Positions 45,655 through 54,423 of a stretch of 64,000 nt of DNA are shown one piece after another. The DNA is from Capnocytophaga sp. oral taxon 878 (GTDB lineage: Bacteria; Bacteroidota; Bacteroidia; Flavobacteriales; Flavobacteriaceae). Numbering within the stretch: position 1 is the first letter of the stretch; every line of letters begins with the position of its first letter. The position numbers and the translations under genes are program-made. Under the pieces are notes generated by a model, which saw only the letters and a list, made by a program, of their open reading frames with translations, did not search any database and had not been told where the DNA came from. Where the stretch lies: contig NZ_CP027229.1 of NCBI RefSeq assembly GCF_002999135.1, positions 2,393,501 through 2,457,500 on the forward strand. The letters run 5' to 3'.

Positions 45655-46950
45655 TTAATCGACTTTGATATCGGTGTTCACATTCTTACTACCTACTAAA
45701 GCATAGTATAATAAGAATAGAAGAGCAATAGCTATTACCCAGTAACTTTGCATATAGCCTACCACATCGGCTACAGCACCTTGTATAGCAGGTAATATAC
45801 CACCACCGCATACCATAACCATAAAGATACCAGAAGCAGCAGCTGTATATTTACCTAAGCCTTCGGTAGCAAGGTTGAAAATACCACCCCACATTACTGA
45901 AGTACATAAACCGCAAAGGATAAGGAACATAATACCGATAGGCACTTCGGCAAAACCGAATGAAATATCTTTCTTGAATACTAGCATATTAACTTTTTGG
46001 TCTTCAGGCATTAACATAGCTGTGAAAACAAATATAAGTCCTAATACTGATACGAAAGCAAGCATTCCTTTACTAGAGAATTTGTGACCTAATGAACCAC
46101 CTACCAAACGGCCTATAAGCATCAAGAACCAATAAGTACCAACTACAGAACCAACAATAGAAGCATCCATATTTAAGCCTTCTTTCATAAAGTTAAAAGC
46201 GATACTTTGTATTCCTACTTCGATACCTACATATAAGAAAATAGCAACAGCACCTAATTTAAAGTGGCGGAAAGAAAGAGCACTATGACTATCTTTAACA
46301 CCTACTTCTTTTACCTGAACAGCTGTTTGAGGTTCGGGGATTTGAACTAAAGCTAGAACAATAAAAGCTAAAGCAAAAATTCCCATAGCTAAGTATAATG
46401 CAGGGTTGGCATCGGTTATTTGTGCTGAAGAGTTATCGCCAGCATTGGCAGCAGCCCCTATCAAGTAACCTACTAATACAGGTACAATGGTAGCCCCGAT
46501 AGAGTTCACAACCCCACCGAATTGTAATAGCTGGTTGCCGCGCTTACCACCACCACCAAGGGTATTAAGCATTGGGTTAACAACTGCATTAAGCATACAC
46601 ATTGAGAAGCCTGCAACGAAAGCTCCTGTAAGGTATACAGCAAAACTATCTGCTATACCTGAAAAGAAAGTAATACATACCCCTACAAAGCCTACTACAA
46701 TAGCTGCTAAAGCTGTTTTTTTGTAGCCAATGCGTTGTAGCATTAATCCTGCAGGGATACCCATAAAGGCATACGCAGCAAAATTGGCAAAATACCCTAA
46801 TTGTGAAGCGAAGTTGCTTAGTCCAAATTGGGTTTTAGTAATGTTACCTAAAGGTGCTTGTAAGCCTGTTACGAATGATATCATAAAGAATAGGGCGAAC
46901 ATCATTGCAATAGGCAATACGTAACTCTTGTTTTGATTTTGGTGTTCCAT
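45655..46950 (-). CDS. FucP/GluP-type sugar:proton MFS transporter
   Basis: 431 residues, twelve membrane segments. MMFALFFMISFVTGLQAPLGNI at the start, LNAVVNPMLNTLGG and LLQFGGVVNSIGATIVPVL are typical of the FucP family of fucose/glucose/galactose symporters. The sugar cannot be fixed. It has its own promoter and no operon partner, so it is probably a general hexose importer. Confidence 0.9.
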   Translation of the reverse strand: MEHQNQNKSYVLPIAMMFALFFMISFVTGLQAPLGNITKTQFGLSNFASQLGYFANFAAYAFMGIPAGLMLQRIGYKKTALAAIVVGFVGVCITFFSGIADSFAVYLTGAFVAGFSMCMLNAVVNPMLNTLGGGGKRGNQLLQFGGVVNSIGATIVPVLVGYLIGAAANAGDNSSAQITDANPALYLAMGIFALAFIVLALVQIPEPQTAVQVKEVGVKDSHSALSFRHFKLGAVAIFLYVGIEVGIQSIAFNFMKEGLNMDASIVGSVVGTYWFLMLIGRLVGGSLGHKFSSKGMLAFVSVLGLIFVFTAMLMPEDQKVNMLVFKKDISFGFAEVPIGIMFLILCGLCTSVMWGGIFNLATEGLGKYTAAASGIFMVMVCGGGILPAIQGAVADVVGYMQSYWVIAIALLFLLYYALVGSKNVNTDIKVD

Positions 46951-47029
46951 TATTTTAATTATTATATTAATTGTTAGTTATTTATTTATTTCCTTTTCTG
47001 TTTGTGCCTTATCTTTTATCTAAGATGCG

Positions 47030-47061
47030 GCAAAGGTATGTAAAACCATTATTAAATGCAA
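47030..47061 (-). promoter_or_regulatory. Promoter of the sugar transporter
   Basis: Minus strand: TTG (47059-47061), 20 nt, TACCTTTGC (47030-47038), about 80 nt before the ATG. Confidence 0.75.
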
Positions 47062-47078
47062 AAAAAACGAAGACTTTT

Positions 47079-48371
47079 TTAAGTTTTATTTATGAATGGC
47101 AGTACTTTTCCTTTGATTTTCAAAGGTAAGGCTTTCTTTTCAATATTGTAAAATTTCACTCTTGAAGTGCGGATATACAATTTCCTATCCTCAATAAGGG
47201 CTTCTGTTTTAGCTGAAGGGTGTTTGCGCTTGAATAAAGAGTAAGGATAACCTTTGTTAAATTTTCCTTTTAGGGTAATAGTCTTTCCGTCACGTAATAG
47301 GCTGACTGAGATACTATCGCCAGCACGTTTTTTGGCAGTGTACATCATTGTAGCAAAGGGTGAGTTAATGGTATCTTGCTCCAAAGCTACAATAATATCG
47401 CCTTCTTTTATTCCTAAACGTTTAGCAGTAGCTGTATCGCTTTTAAAGAGTTCGACCTTTATTCCGCCAGTAGTCATATTTTGTTTTTTAATACCCAAAT
47501 CGGCTTTGTTATTCCAGATGCGTGTGTTTTTGGCAGGAGAGTGCCACTGTTGGCGAGGAGCAAGAGTGTCAATCCCAGCTACAGTAAGCCAGCTTATAGT
47601 TTTGGGATTGGTAGAAGAGGTTTCCCATACAATATGAGTTAAGGTTTTTTTTGTATTGCTATTAATAAAATTAACTAAGGCTTCTTGTTCTTTATCCATA
47701 TACTCCATAGTATGATTGCCTTGAGGAGAGTGAAAAACAACATTGGGGTTTATGCTTTTTAGTAATTCAATGGCAGGAGTTATTTGCTCCAGAGGATAAA
47801 GCATATCGGCAGTGGTATTGATAATGAAGAAAGGTTTTTGGTTCGTATTCTCTATAAAAAGCTCTTCTTCGCCTAACATATCGGCTACTTTCATATTACC
47901 ATTTAGGGGAATGAAACCGGCAAAAGGCTCGGGGTTGGTCATAGCGAAGTAGTAAGTACCCGAACCCCCATCGGAAAAGCCCGAAAGGAAAATTTTATTC
48001 TCGTTTATAGCATACTGTTTTTTCACGGCTTCAATTTCACTCATTACCATTTCGGTACCTACACTATCAAACCAAGTAGCTCCTTTTTGCCCAAAGGGGA
48101 AGAGCAGGTAGGCATCGGCAGCATCGGCTAAAGCTATCATAGGAGAGCGTAGGGCGTACTTTTCGGGAGCAGCATTAATTTCGGGATTGGCAATAGCCCC
48201 GTGTAAAAAAATGATAAGAGGCTTTGCTTTGTTGGTGTTTGTTTTAGGAGTATAAACCACATAAGGGCGTTCTTTACCATCGGTACATTGCAGGGTGTAG
48301 GTTTTTACTTCACCACTTTGTGCCTTAACAAAAGGGCTAATTAGAAATAATAGAATGATAAATCTGTACAT
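47079..48371 (-). CDS. Secreted alpha/beta hydrolase (esterase) with C-terminal PDZ domain
   Basis: 430 residues, signal peptide MYRFIILLFLISPFVKAQ. Residues about 30-240 are an esterase of the PHB-depolymerase/Fes type (PLIIFLHGAIANPE; nucleophile elbow GFSDGGSG; His in SPQGNHTMEYM). A short linker domain follows, then a PDZ-like domain (about 310-385: KVELFKSDTATAKRLGIKEG, DIIVALEQDTINSP). A PDZ on a secreted hydrolase may bind peptide ends or dock it. Substrate unknown. Confidence 0.78.
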   Translation of the reverse strand: MYRFIILLFLISPFVKAQSGEVKTYTLQCTDGKERPYVVYTPKTNTNKAKPLIIFLHGAIANPEINAAPEKYALRSPMIALADAADAYLLFPFGQKGATWFDSVGTEMVMSEIEAVKKQYAINENKIFLSGFSDGGSGTYYFAMTNPEPFAGFIPLNGNMKVADMLGEEELFIENTNQKPFFIINTTADMLYPLEQITPAIELLKSINPNVVFHSPQGNHTMEYMDKEQEALVNFINSNTKKTLTHIVWETSSTNPKTISWLTVAGIDTLAPRQQWHSPAKNTRIWNNKADLGIKKQNMTTGGIKVELFKSDTATAKRLGIKEGDIIVALEQDTINSPFATMMYTAKKRAGDSISVSLLRDGKTITLKGKFNKGYPYSLFKRKHPSAKTEALIEDRKLYIRTSRVKFYNIEKKALPLKIKGKVLPFINKT

Positions 48372-48445
48372 AGTTTTGTTTTCTATTTAATTCAACTTAC
48401 TAGTTGAAAAGTTTAATAAAATCAAAAAGTAAAGGAAAAGGTTTG

Positions 48446-48493
48446 TATATTTGTAATTGGAAAAAGAAATCAACGCTTTGCAATTACAAAAAT
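48446..48493. promoter_or_regulatory. Inverted repeat overlapping opposed -7-like boxes
   Basis: TTTGTAATTG (48450-48459) and CAATTACAAA (48481-48490), 21-nt spacer. TATATTTG (plus, 48446-48453) and TATTTTTG (minus, 48486-48493) overlap the two arms. Could be an operator for the esterase gene; no plus-strand gene follows. Confidence 0.35.
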
Positions 48494-48606
48494 ACGTCAA
48501 ATTTTTATATTATAGATGATATTTTAAAAGGAATTACCTTTATGTAAATACAAAAAAGCTATTCAGCAAAAGGATAAGTATTAAAAATATTCTTTTTTAC
48601 AGATGT

Positions 48607-48936
48607 TTATTTAGTGGTATTACTCAGGGCGTAATATATAAATGCATAAAAAACTATATTCATAAGCCAAAACACAAAGGTTATAGTAGATATTTTCAAA
48701 ATTAATGGAATTGCCCTTTTCTTCATTTTTAAAACCATCTGATAAATATAAAAGATAGGATAAACAATAAAAGCTGTAAAGAAAACACAAAAACCCACTA
48801 TCCTTACAATTGGATTAAAAATGAACTCTCTATTTATATGGAAGAGATTTTTGAATAACATCTCCCAAAATATAAATGGATTTATAAGTACACAAATTAA
48901 GCACCAAAAACTTAAAAACAAGCCCAATCTTTTCAT
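48607..48936 (-). CDS. Small membrane protein
   Basis: 109 residues, three membrane segments (about 5-22, 46-68, 79-101), basic loops. No family recognised. It stands alone between two longer genes, with AT-rich flanks. The frame and start (MKRLGLFLSFWCL) look genuine, but there is no supporting motif. Confidence 0.5.
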   Translation of the reverse strand: MKRLGLFLSFWCLICVLINPFIFWEMLFKNLFHINREFIFNPIVRIVGFCVFFTAFIVYPIFYIYQMVLKMKKRAIPLILKISTITFVFWLMNIVFYAFIYYALSNTTK

Positions 48937-49016
48937 TGTTTATTTCTGCTAAAATAACATACTTGATATTAGAATTTTGATAATTAGGTGAGGCAAACTC
49001 TATATCAGAAATCTAA

Positions 49017-49919
49017 TCACTCATAAATACCACTTGCTATGGCAAAGGTTTGGGTATGAGCTCGTAAAATAGAGGTGAGTAGCGGCGAATAACCTCCTCC
49101 CATAGAACATTGTACAGGCAGGTTATACCGATAACACGTTTCAAAAACAAGGCGATCGCGTTCGGCGCAACCTTCTACCGTAAGGGATAACTTACCTAAC
49201 TTATCGGTTGCCAGCACATCTACTCCTGCTTGATAAAACACAAAATCAGGTTGATGGGCTTCTATTAGCTGTGGTAAAACGTTGCGCAATATATCTAAAT
49301 AGGTTTTATCATCTGTGCCATTGGGTAGGGCTATATCTTTATCCGATTGTTCCTTCTCAAAAGGGTAATTAGTTTGTGCGTGCATTGAAAAGGTGAAAAC
49401 TTCGGGGGTATTTCTAAAAATTTCGGCAGTACCATTGCCTTGGTGTACATCTAAATCTACAATAAGCACCTTTTTTACTGCTGTGTGGTGTAGCAAATAA
49501 GCGGCAGCAATAGCTTGATCGTTAAGCATACAAAAGCCCTCGCCGCGGTTTGAAAAAGCGTGATGTGTACCTCCTGCTATATTAAAGGCGACTTCTCCCG
49601 TACGCAATGCCCACAAAGCCCCTTCTACAGTACCTTGTACTAAGGTAAGTTCGCGATCTACTAACTGCTGACATTGTACAAAGCCAATGGGTAGTGCTTC
49701 TTTATGTGAAAGTGTTAAGTGTAAGAAATTGTGTAAGTAAGGTTGCGTATGCACCAAAGCCGCTGTAGCTTGGGTAGCTTTTTTTGGGGTATGAAAGTTG
49801 GAGGCGGTTGCAATGCCTTCATAGAGGAGTTGCTGAGGCAAGAGGGCATACTTTTCCATAGGGAAGCGATGGTTTTCGGGTACTGGATGATTGTATAATG
49901 GATGATAGGCAATGTACAT
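49017..49919 (-). CDS. Histone-deacetylase-family (AcuC-like) hydrolase
   Basis: 300 residues. The arginase/deacetylase fold motifs are GGTHHAFSNRGEGFCMLND, LIVDLDVHQGNGTAEIF (zinc ligands Asp and His), FSMHAQ, FYQAGVDVLATDKLG and SMGGGYS. Bacterial members deacetylate small amides, polyamines or acyl-lysines; the substrate is not visible. It begins 4 nt after the WG-repeat gene and ends the operon. Confidence 0.9.
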   Translation of the reverse strand: MYIAYHPLYNHPVPENHRFPMEKYALLPQQLLYEGIATASNFHTPKKATQATAALVHTQPYLHNFLHLTLSHKEALPIGFVQCQQLVDRELTLVQGTVEGALWALRTGEVAFNIAGGTHHAFSNRGEGFCMLNDQAIAAAYLLHHTAVKKVLIVDLDVHQGNGTAEIFRNTPEVFTFSMHAQTNYPFEKEQSDKDIALPNGTDDKTYLDILRNVLPQLIEAHQPDFVFYQAGVDVLATDKLGKLSLTVEGCAERDRLVFETCYRYNLPVQCSMGGGYSPLLTSILRAHTQTFAIASGIYE

Positions 49920-49923
49920 TAGA

Positions 49924-50886
49924 TTAAGGATAAAATAATTTGTGCGTTTTGTAGTATTCGGGGATGTATTTACAGCCTTCTATGCAATTGCCTAAGGAAT
50001 CTAACAGGAAGCAGGTATCGATAGTGGTTTCTTTGGTAGGAAAAATACGCATTGCATCATCTCCTAATAGGTTGATGACGTAAAAATCAATAGGGATAAC
50101 GGTTTTTCTGTTGAAGTCGATAACGCCCTCTTTACCTTCTTTTACTACACGGATGTATTTAAGGTCGGAATCTTCCACTTCATCATAGATAAAAGGTATG
50201 ATAACTTTGTTATTTTTATCGATATAGCCCCATTTACCATTTTTCTTTGCGGCACAATAGTCGTCGGTACCAAAATCATCTAATTCATCATACGCAAAGG
50301 GAATTATTACGGTACCTTTGGTGTTGATATAGCCCCATTTGCCGCCTTTCTTTACCAAACACAAAGTTGGAGAAAGCCATTTTCCTTGATAAAAAACTTC
50401 GGCTTCATCATAGATAAAGGGAAGTTCTTCTTCTGCATTTATGTTGATAAATCCCCACTTATCACCTTTTTTCACGGCTGCCATTGAGCCTGAGAATATT
50501 TTGGCGCCATCGTAGATAAAAGGAATAGCAACAGCTCCGTATTCGTCTAAATAGCCGTATTTACCGTCTTTTTTAGCCCAAAGCCAGCTGGAACCAAGGT
50601 ATGACACCTTATTTTCTGTATCTTCATAAAGGGGCATGTCACTTTCTATATCTTCATATTCAACGGGAATAAGCACTTTGCCATTGTGGTCTGCCAAGCC
50701 AAATTTATGGTTTTTTCTTACTTTTACAGCGCTATTTCCGTAGATGGGTTCTACCCAATCATAATTAGCTTTCCAACTTTCAGAGGATATTGGTGGTACA
50801 CCATTGGTTTTCTTATCAGTTGTGGGGGACTGACATCCGAGAAAAGTTAGAGATAAAAATAAGGAAAACAAGACTATATGTTTCAT
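49924..50886 (-). CDS. WG-repeat lipoprotein
   Basis: 320 residues from the ATG at 50886 (MKHIVLFSLFLSLTFLGC, lipidated Cys). About seven WG repeats of roughly 30-40 residues (KKGDKWGFININAEEELPFIYDEA type). WG-repeat proteins are common in this phylum and of unknown function. Its ATG overlaps the TGA of the upstream gene (ATGA). Confidence 0.85.
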   Translation of the reverse strand: MKHIVLFSLFLSLTFLGCQSPTTDKKTNGVPPISSESWKANYDWVEPIYGNSAVKVRKNHKFGLADHNGKVLIPVEYEDIESDMPLYEDTENKVSYLGSSWLWAKKDGKYGYLDEYGAVAIPFIYDGAKIFSGSMAAVKKGDKWGFININAEEELPFIYDEAEVFYQGKWLSPTLCLVKKGGKWGYINTKGTVIIPFAYDELDDFGTDDYCAAKKNGKWGYIDKNNKVIIPFIYDEVEDSDLKYIRVVKEGKEGVIDFNRKTVIPIDFYVINLLGDDAMRIFPTKETTIDTCFLLDSLGNCIEGCKYIPEYYKTHKLFYP

Positions 50887-51305
50887 TTGCCAAAACAATT
50901 AATTGCGAGTCTAAGTGTAAATCCTTTGAAAACGGGATTTTCTTTAAAAGCAACAGCATAACCTATTTTAGCATCAACAAAATTGAAAACCGAAAGTCCT
51001 ATATGAGGTTCTATAGCGTGGGTGTTGATAGATAAACCTCCACCTAAAAGGAGCGCACAAAATTCAGCACCTACTTCGGGGATGATTTGCACTTTTGAAG
51101 GCATATCGTTGTGAAAGCCTATATGCGTACCCCCATACAAGGATATCCCTCCTAAATCGGGTTTGGTATTTAGAGAAGCTCCGGCAAAAATTAGGTTATG
51201 AGAGCGATTGGTATGGGTATAGCCCATCCTTGCGCCCCAATAGCCAAAATCTTGAGCTACAACAGCACAGGGTGATAAAATAAATAGTAGGAGTAAGTAT
51301 TTCAT
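50883..51305 (-). CDS. Small exported protein, probably outer-membrane beta-rich
   Basis: 140 residues from the ATG at 51305: signal peptide MKYLLLLFILSPCAVVAQ, then alternating strands with Gly and aromatic residues (GYWGARMGYTHTNRSHNLIFAG, GGISLYGGTHIGF, LRLAINCFGK). It looks like a small beta barrel or half-barrel. Overlaps the next gene by 4 nt. Not recognised. Confidence 0.55.
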   Translation of the reverse strand: MKYLLLLFILSPCAVVAQDFGYWGARMGYTHTNRSHNLIFAGASLNTKPDLGGISLYGGTHIGFHNDMPSKVQIIPEVGAEFCALLLGGGLSINTHAIEPHIGLSVFNFVDAKIGYAVAFKENPVFKGFTLRLAINCFGK

Positions 51306-51369
51306 AGTAAATGGATGTGAATTAGAAATCAAATGGATGGGGCAGACGGTATCCCCTGAAACCTAAAAA

Positions 51370-52098
51370 CTATCTCTTCTCATTCCAATAATAACTATCG
51401 GGGTAGATGCGTTTTCCAAATATATCGGTGCCTACACGCACTATAGTAGCACCTTCCTCGATAGCAGTTTCAAGATCGCCACTCATTCCCATTGAAAGCT
51501 CTTGGGGGTATACATTAGGTAGGTTAAGGGCAATAATATCCTGCTGGATGCGTTTGAGGAGCTGAAAGCAGGCACGTACCTTTTCGGTTTCAGCACTAAA
51601 GAGTCCGATAGTCATCAGTCCTTTGATATGGAGGGTAGACAGGGTTGCCACTTGCTTTACAAGCTCAAGCACTTCGGAAGGGTCGGCACCAAATTTACTT
51701 TCCTCATTAGAGGTGTTTACTTGGATAAAGATATCGAGTTCTTTGCCCTCACTAGTGAGGCGATTGTGGAGTTTTTGGGCTAAATCCCACCTATCGACAG
51801 ACTCAACACAGCTTACTTCATAGCGTAATATTTCTTTAATTTTATTGGTTTGCAAGTGGCCTATAAAGTGGTTGGTGTGAGGAGTATCCTTTAAAGCCTC
51901 ATACTTTTCTTTGAGTTCTTGTACTTTATTTTCGGCAATGAGGGTATTTCCTGCCTCAAGGGCTATTTTGATGCGTTCGGGAGTTACAGTTTTGGTGGCT
52001 AAGAGGAGTTTTACCTCTTCGGGATTGCGACCTACGCGCTGACAGGCAACTGCGATGCGTTCCTTAATATGCGCTATGTTCTCTAAAATATTTTCCAT
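51370..52098 (-). CDS. yggS: PLP homeostasis protein YggS/PLPBP
   Basis: 242 residues. The PLP Lys is in LLLATKTV (about 31-38), with NHFIGHLQTNKIKEIL, NTSNEESKFG and LSMGMSGDLETAIEEGATIVRVGTDIFG. It binds pyridoxal phosphate without enzymatic turnover and balances vitamin B6 and amino acid pools. It lies 21 nt downstream of the broken winged-helix gene and may share its promoter. Confidence 0.95.
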   Translation of the reverse strand: MENILENIAHIKERIAVACQRVGRNPEEVKLLLATKTVTPERIKIALEAGNTLIAENKVQELKEKYEALKDTPHTNHFIGHLQTNKIKEILRYEVSCVESVDRWDLAQKLHNRLTSEGKELDIFIQVNTSNEESKFGADPSEVLELVKQVATLSTLHIKGLMTIGLFSAETEKVRACFQLLKRIQQDIIALNLPNVYPQELSMGMSGDLETAIEEGATIVRVGTDIFGKRIYPDSYYWNEKR

Positions 52099-52119
52099 AT
52101 AAAATGATTTGCCAAAGTG

Positions 52120-52477
52120 TTAGTTTTCTTTGTTTAAAGAAGCTAATATCTCTTTTCCTTTTTCAGTAAGGTAGTATTTTTGGTGCTTACTAGTGAGTTT
52201 ATCAGGAAGTGTAAGGGCAACCAAGCCTTGCTCTATAGCAGGGACAAGATAATTTTTTCTGAAATAATCTCTATTTTTTAAGTTTAATTTATCTTGTATT
52301 TCTTCTCTATAAAGTACCCCTTCTAATACTTTTAATAAATCTCTTACTTGCATGGTACTTGCATGGTACTTGCATGGTATCTTGCGCGGTATCTTGCGCG
52401 GTGGCTCCTTCTTCTTGCTCTATAAGGGCTTGTAAATCTTCGTCTATAGGGAGAATGACCCTCAAGGTATTCTGCAT
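52120..52477 (-). pseudogene. C-terminal remnant of an AlbA_2/AAA_4 ATP-binding protein, frame broken in a short tandem repeat
   Basis: From the ATG at 52477 the frame gives MQNTLRVILPIDEDLQALIE, then an AQDT linker repeat, and is thrown off frame within ATGCAAGTACC repeats. A second frame, from the ATG at 52353, gives MQVRDLLKVLEGVLYREEI and a full 77-residue winged helix ending YYLTEKGKEIL. In intact AlbA_2/AAA_4 (Fic-like wHTH) proteins the same pieces follow each other (FRVTLP, a PQVT-type linker repeat, LLxxLEG). With 0 or 3 of the 11-nt units it would be in frame; there are two. It has its own promoter, so a phase-variable small gene is also possible. Confidence 0.65.
52345..52399 (-). 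repeat. Short tandem repeats (11- and 12-nt units)
   Basis: Minus strand: two GCGCAAGATACC units (12 nt) then two ATGCAAGTACC units (11 nt) and a partial third. The 11-nt units look like the 12-nt unit minus one base. Confidence 0.95.
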
Positions 52478-52535
52478 AAGCTTAAACGCCTCGTTTTATA
52501 GTTATCTGATACAGATTGTAGAGGGGTTTATGGGG

Positions 52536-52566
52536 GCAAAGGTAGTAAACTATTATTAAATAACAA
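52536..52566 (-). promoter_or_regulatory. Promoter upstream of the broken gene and yggS
   Basis: Minus strand: TTG (52564-52566), 19 nt, TACCTTTGC (52536-52544). Confidence 0.75.
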
Positions 52567-52638
52567 TGAACAATTAGCAATTTTGTTGTGCTTACACGAT
52601 TGCTAATTGTTCATTGCTAATTTGTGGGTGTGAACCTT

Positions 52639-53733
52639 TTATTTATCTAAGAGTTTTAGGTAGGTTCCGTAGCCTTCTTTTTCCATATTTTCTTTGGGTA
52701 TGAACCTAAGTGAGGCGCTGTTAATACAGTAGCGCAGACCGCCTTTGTCCTTGGGTCCGTCGGTGAAGACGTGGCCGAGGTGGGCGTTACCTACCTTGCT
52801 GCGTACTTCGGTACGGGTCATATTATGAGAGCGATCGGTTTTTTCGGTGATGAGTTTCTTATCGATAGGCTTGGAGAAGCTAGGCCATCCGCAGCCTGAT
52901 TCAAATTTATCGGTAGATATGAACAGGGGCTCGCCTGTTGTAATATCGACATAGATGCCCTCGCGAAACTCATTCCAATACTCATTGGCGAAAGGGCGCT
53001 CGGTAGCGCTTTCTTGGGTTACGGCATACTGCTCGGGGGTGAGCTGCTTGCGGAGTTCGGCTTGTGAGGGTTTTTGGTAGTTGCCTTTGGCTACTTTGGG
53101 TGTATTGGCCTGACGAGCCATTTCGAACAAGGCAGATGAAATGTGACAGTAACCACCTGGGTTTTTGTCTAAGTAGGCTTGGTGGTATTCTTCTGCTTTA
53201 TAGAAATTATGCAAGGGGAGTACCTCGACTACTATGGGGCGGGTGTATTGGGTGGCGAGCTGTGCAATGGCTTTTTCGATAAGAGGTTTTTCGGAGGTGT
53301 TGGTATAGTAGATGCCTGTGCGGTACTGTGAGCCACGATCGTTACCTTGTTTGTTCACAGAGGTGGGATCAATGGTTTTGAAGTATAGGCTGAGGAGCTT
53401 GGTAAGATCGATAAGCTGGGGGGAGTAGGTTACTTTGACGGTTTCGGCAAAGCCTGTTTCGCCGGTTTTGACCTCATCATAAGTGGGGTTGGAGGTTTTG
53501 CCGTTGGCGTAGCCTACTTCGGTGGCTATTACGCCGTGTATTTGTTTGAAGAAGTGTTCGGTGCCCCAGAAGCATCCGCCAGCAAAATAGATGTTGGAGT
53601 TTTTTTGGTTGTTTGTTTGTGTCATTGTTTGAATAGTTTGTTCACTAGTAGCCTCGTTATTTTGAGAGGCAGGCCGTTGTGCGCAAGCAGTAAATAGGCT
53701 GCTGGCGAAAAGGGTGAATAAAAAGGTTTTCAT
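52639..53733 (-). CDS. msrAB: Exported MsrA-MsrB methionine sulfoxide reductase
   Basis: 364 residues. Lipobox-like LFTAC (Cys17), a Gln/Thr-rich linker, then MsrA with catalytic Cys54 in GGCFWGTEH (about 45-205) and MsrB (about 225-355) with GCGWPSF and catalytic Cys in [11 protein letters not shown]. The zinc CxxC pairs of some MsrB are absent, as usual in fused forms. It repairs both Met-sulfoxide isomers in envelope proteins. Together with the exported dismutase at 4369-5184 it points to strong envelope oxidative defence. Confidence 0.95.
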   Translation of the reverse strand: MKTFLFTLFASSLFTACAQRPASQNNEATSEQTIQTMTQTNNQKNSNIYFAGGCFWGTEHFFKQIHGVIATEVGYANGKTSNPTYDEVKTGETGFAETVKVTYSPQLIDLTKLLSLYFKTIDPTSVNKQGNDRGSQYRTGIYYTNTSEKPLIEKAIAQLATQYTRPIVVEVLPLHNFYKAEEYHQAYLDKNPGGYCHISSALFEMARQANTPKVAKGNYQKPSQAELRKQLTPEQYAVTQESATERPFANEYWNEFREGIYVDITTGEPLFISTDKFESGCGWPSFSKPIDKKLITEKTDRSHNMTRTEVRSKVGNAHLGHVFTDGPKDKGGLRYCINSASLRFIPKENMEKEGYGTYLKLLDK

Positions 53734-53987
53734 TGTTTGTGTGATTGTTTTTAGCGATTAGTTTTTTAACAAAAGGTGCAAAATTCGTGCCAATTGTACT
53801 GATTTATTAAGAGGATTTTTTGTGTAGAATGTTAGAAGGGGTGAGGTAGTAAAAAGAGGCTGTGAAAAGATATGCGCTGAGTTTTGCAGATAAAGAAAAT
53901 TAGGGCAAAAACGTTTTTTAACACACAAGATAAAACTTTAACTTAAATTTAACATAAGTAGCGTGTAAAATGCTTATTTTTGCGCCC

Positions 53988-54241
53988 TAAAAAGAAGAGA
54001 CCGAAGAAACGGCTCGATAAAATAAGCTAAATACGTTGTTATAAACGAAAGGGAGATATGGTGATATATCTTTGGGTATTTGGCTTGATAGTACAGAAAT
54101 ATTTGCTTTTTATAAAGTCCTAACTTTTCAACTCTTTCATCTATTCTAATCTCATCGAAAAGTTGGGCAATTATGAGAAATGGCAGAGGGGCTTACCATC
54201 GCACACAAATGCTCCCCCCTCTGCTGATTTCTCTTTTTTTT
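53988..54241 (+). ncRNA. Candidate structured small RNA of about 250 nt
   Basis: A -7 box TATTTTTGC (53975-53983; no clear -33 TTG) is followed by a non-coding stretch rich in hairpins: GAG(A)CCG-AAGAAA-CGGCTC (53997-54015) and AACTTTTC (54122-54129) with GAAAAGTT (54157-54164). It ends with a terminator hairpin (54183-54224) and T-run. It does not match tmRNA, RNase P or SRP RNA features I know. A 6S-like RNA is possible but unproven. Confidence 0.5.
54183..54241 (+). terminator. Terminator of the candidate RNA
   Basis: GCAGAGGGG (54183-54191) pairs with CCCCTCTGC (54216-54224); a T-run follows at 54233-54241. Confidence 0.85.
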
Positions 54242-54262
54242 AGGTAAGAGATAAGAGATAAG

Positions 54263-54301
54263 AATGGCTAATGCATAGCGTAATGCATTAGCCATTTTTT
54301 T
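54263..54301 (+). terminator. Second terminator before the symporter gene
   Basis: AATGGCTAATGCAT, loop AGCGTA, ATGCATTAGCCATT and a T-run. No gene ends nearby, so it backs up the RNA terminator. Confidence 0.88.
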
Positions 54302-54423
54302 GTTTTAGGGGTAGGCTGTGGGCTGTATGTAGGTGGCTACAAGATGATTATGCTGGGGGAGGGGCTTTTTTACCGAAAAAGTTGTTATCTTTGCGCTTTG
54401 AGAATAAACTTTTGAATTTACTT

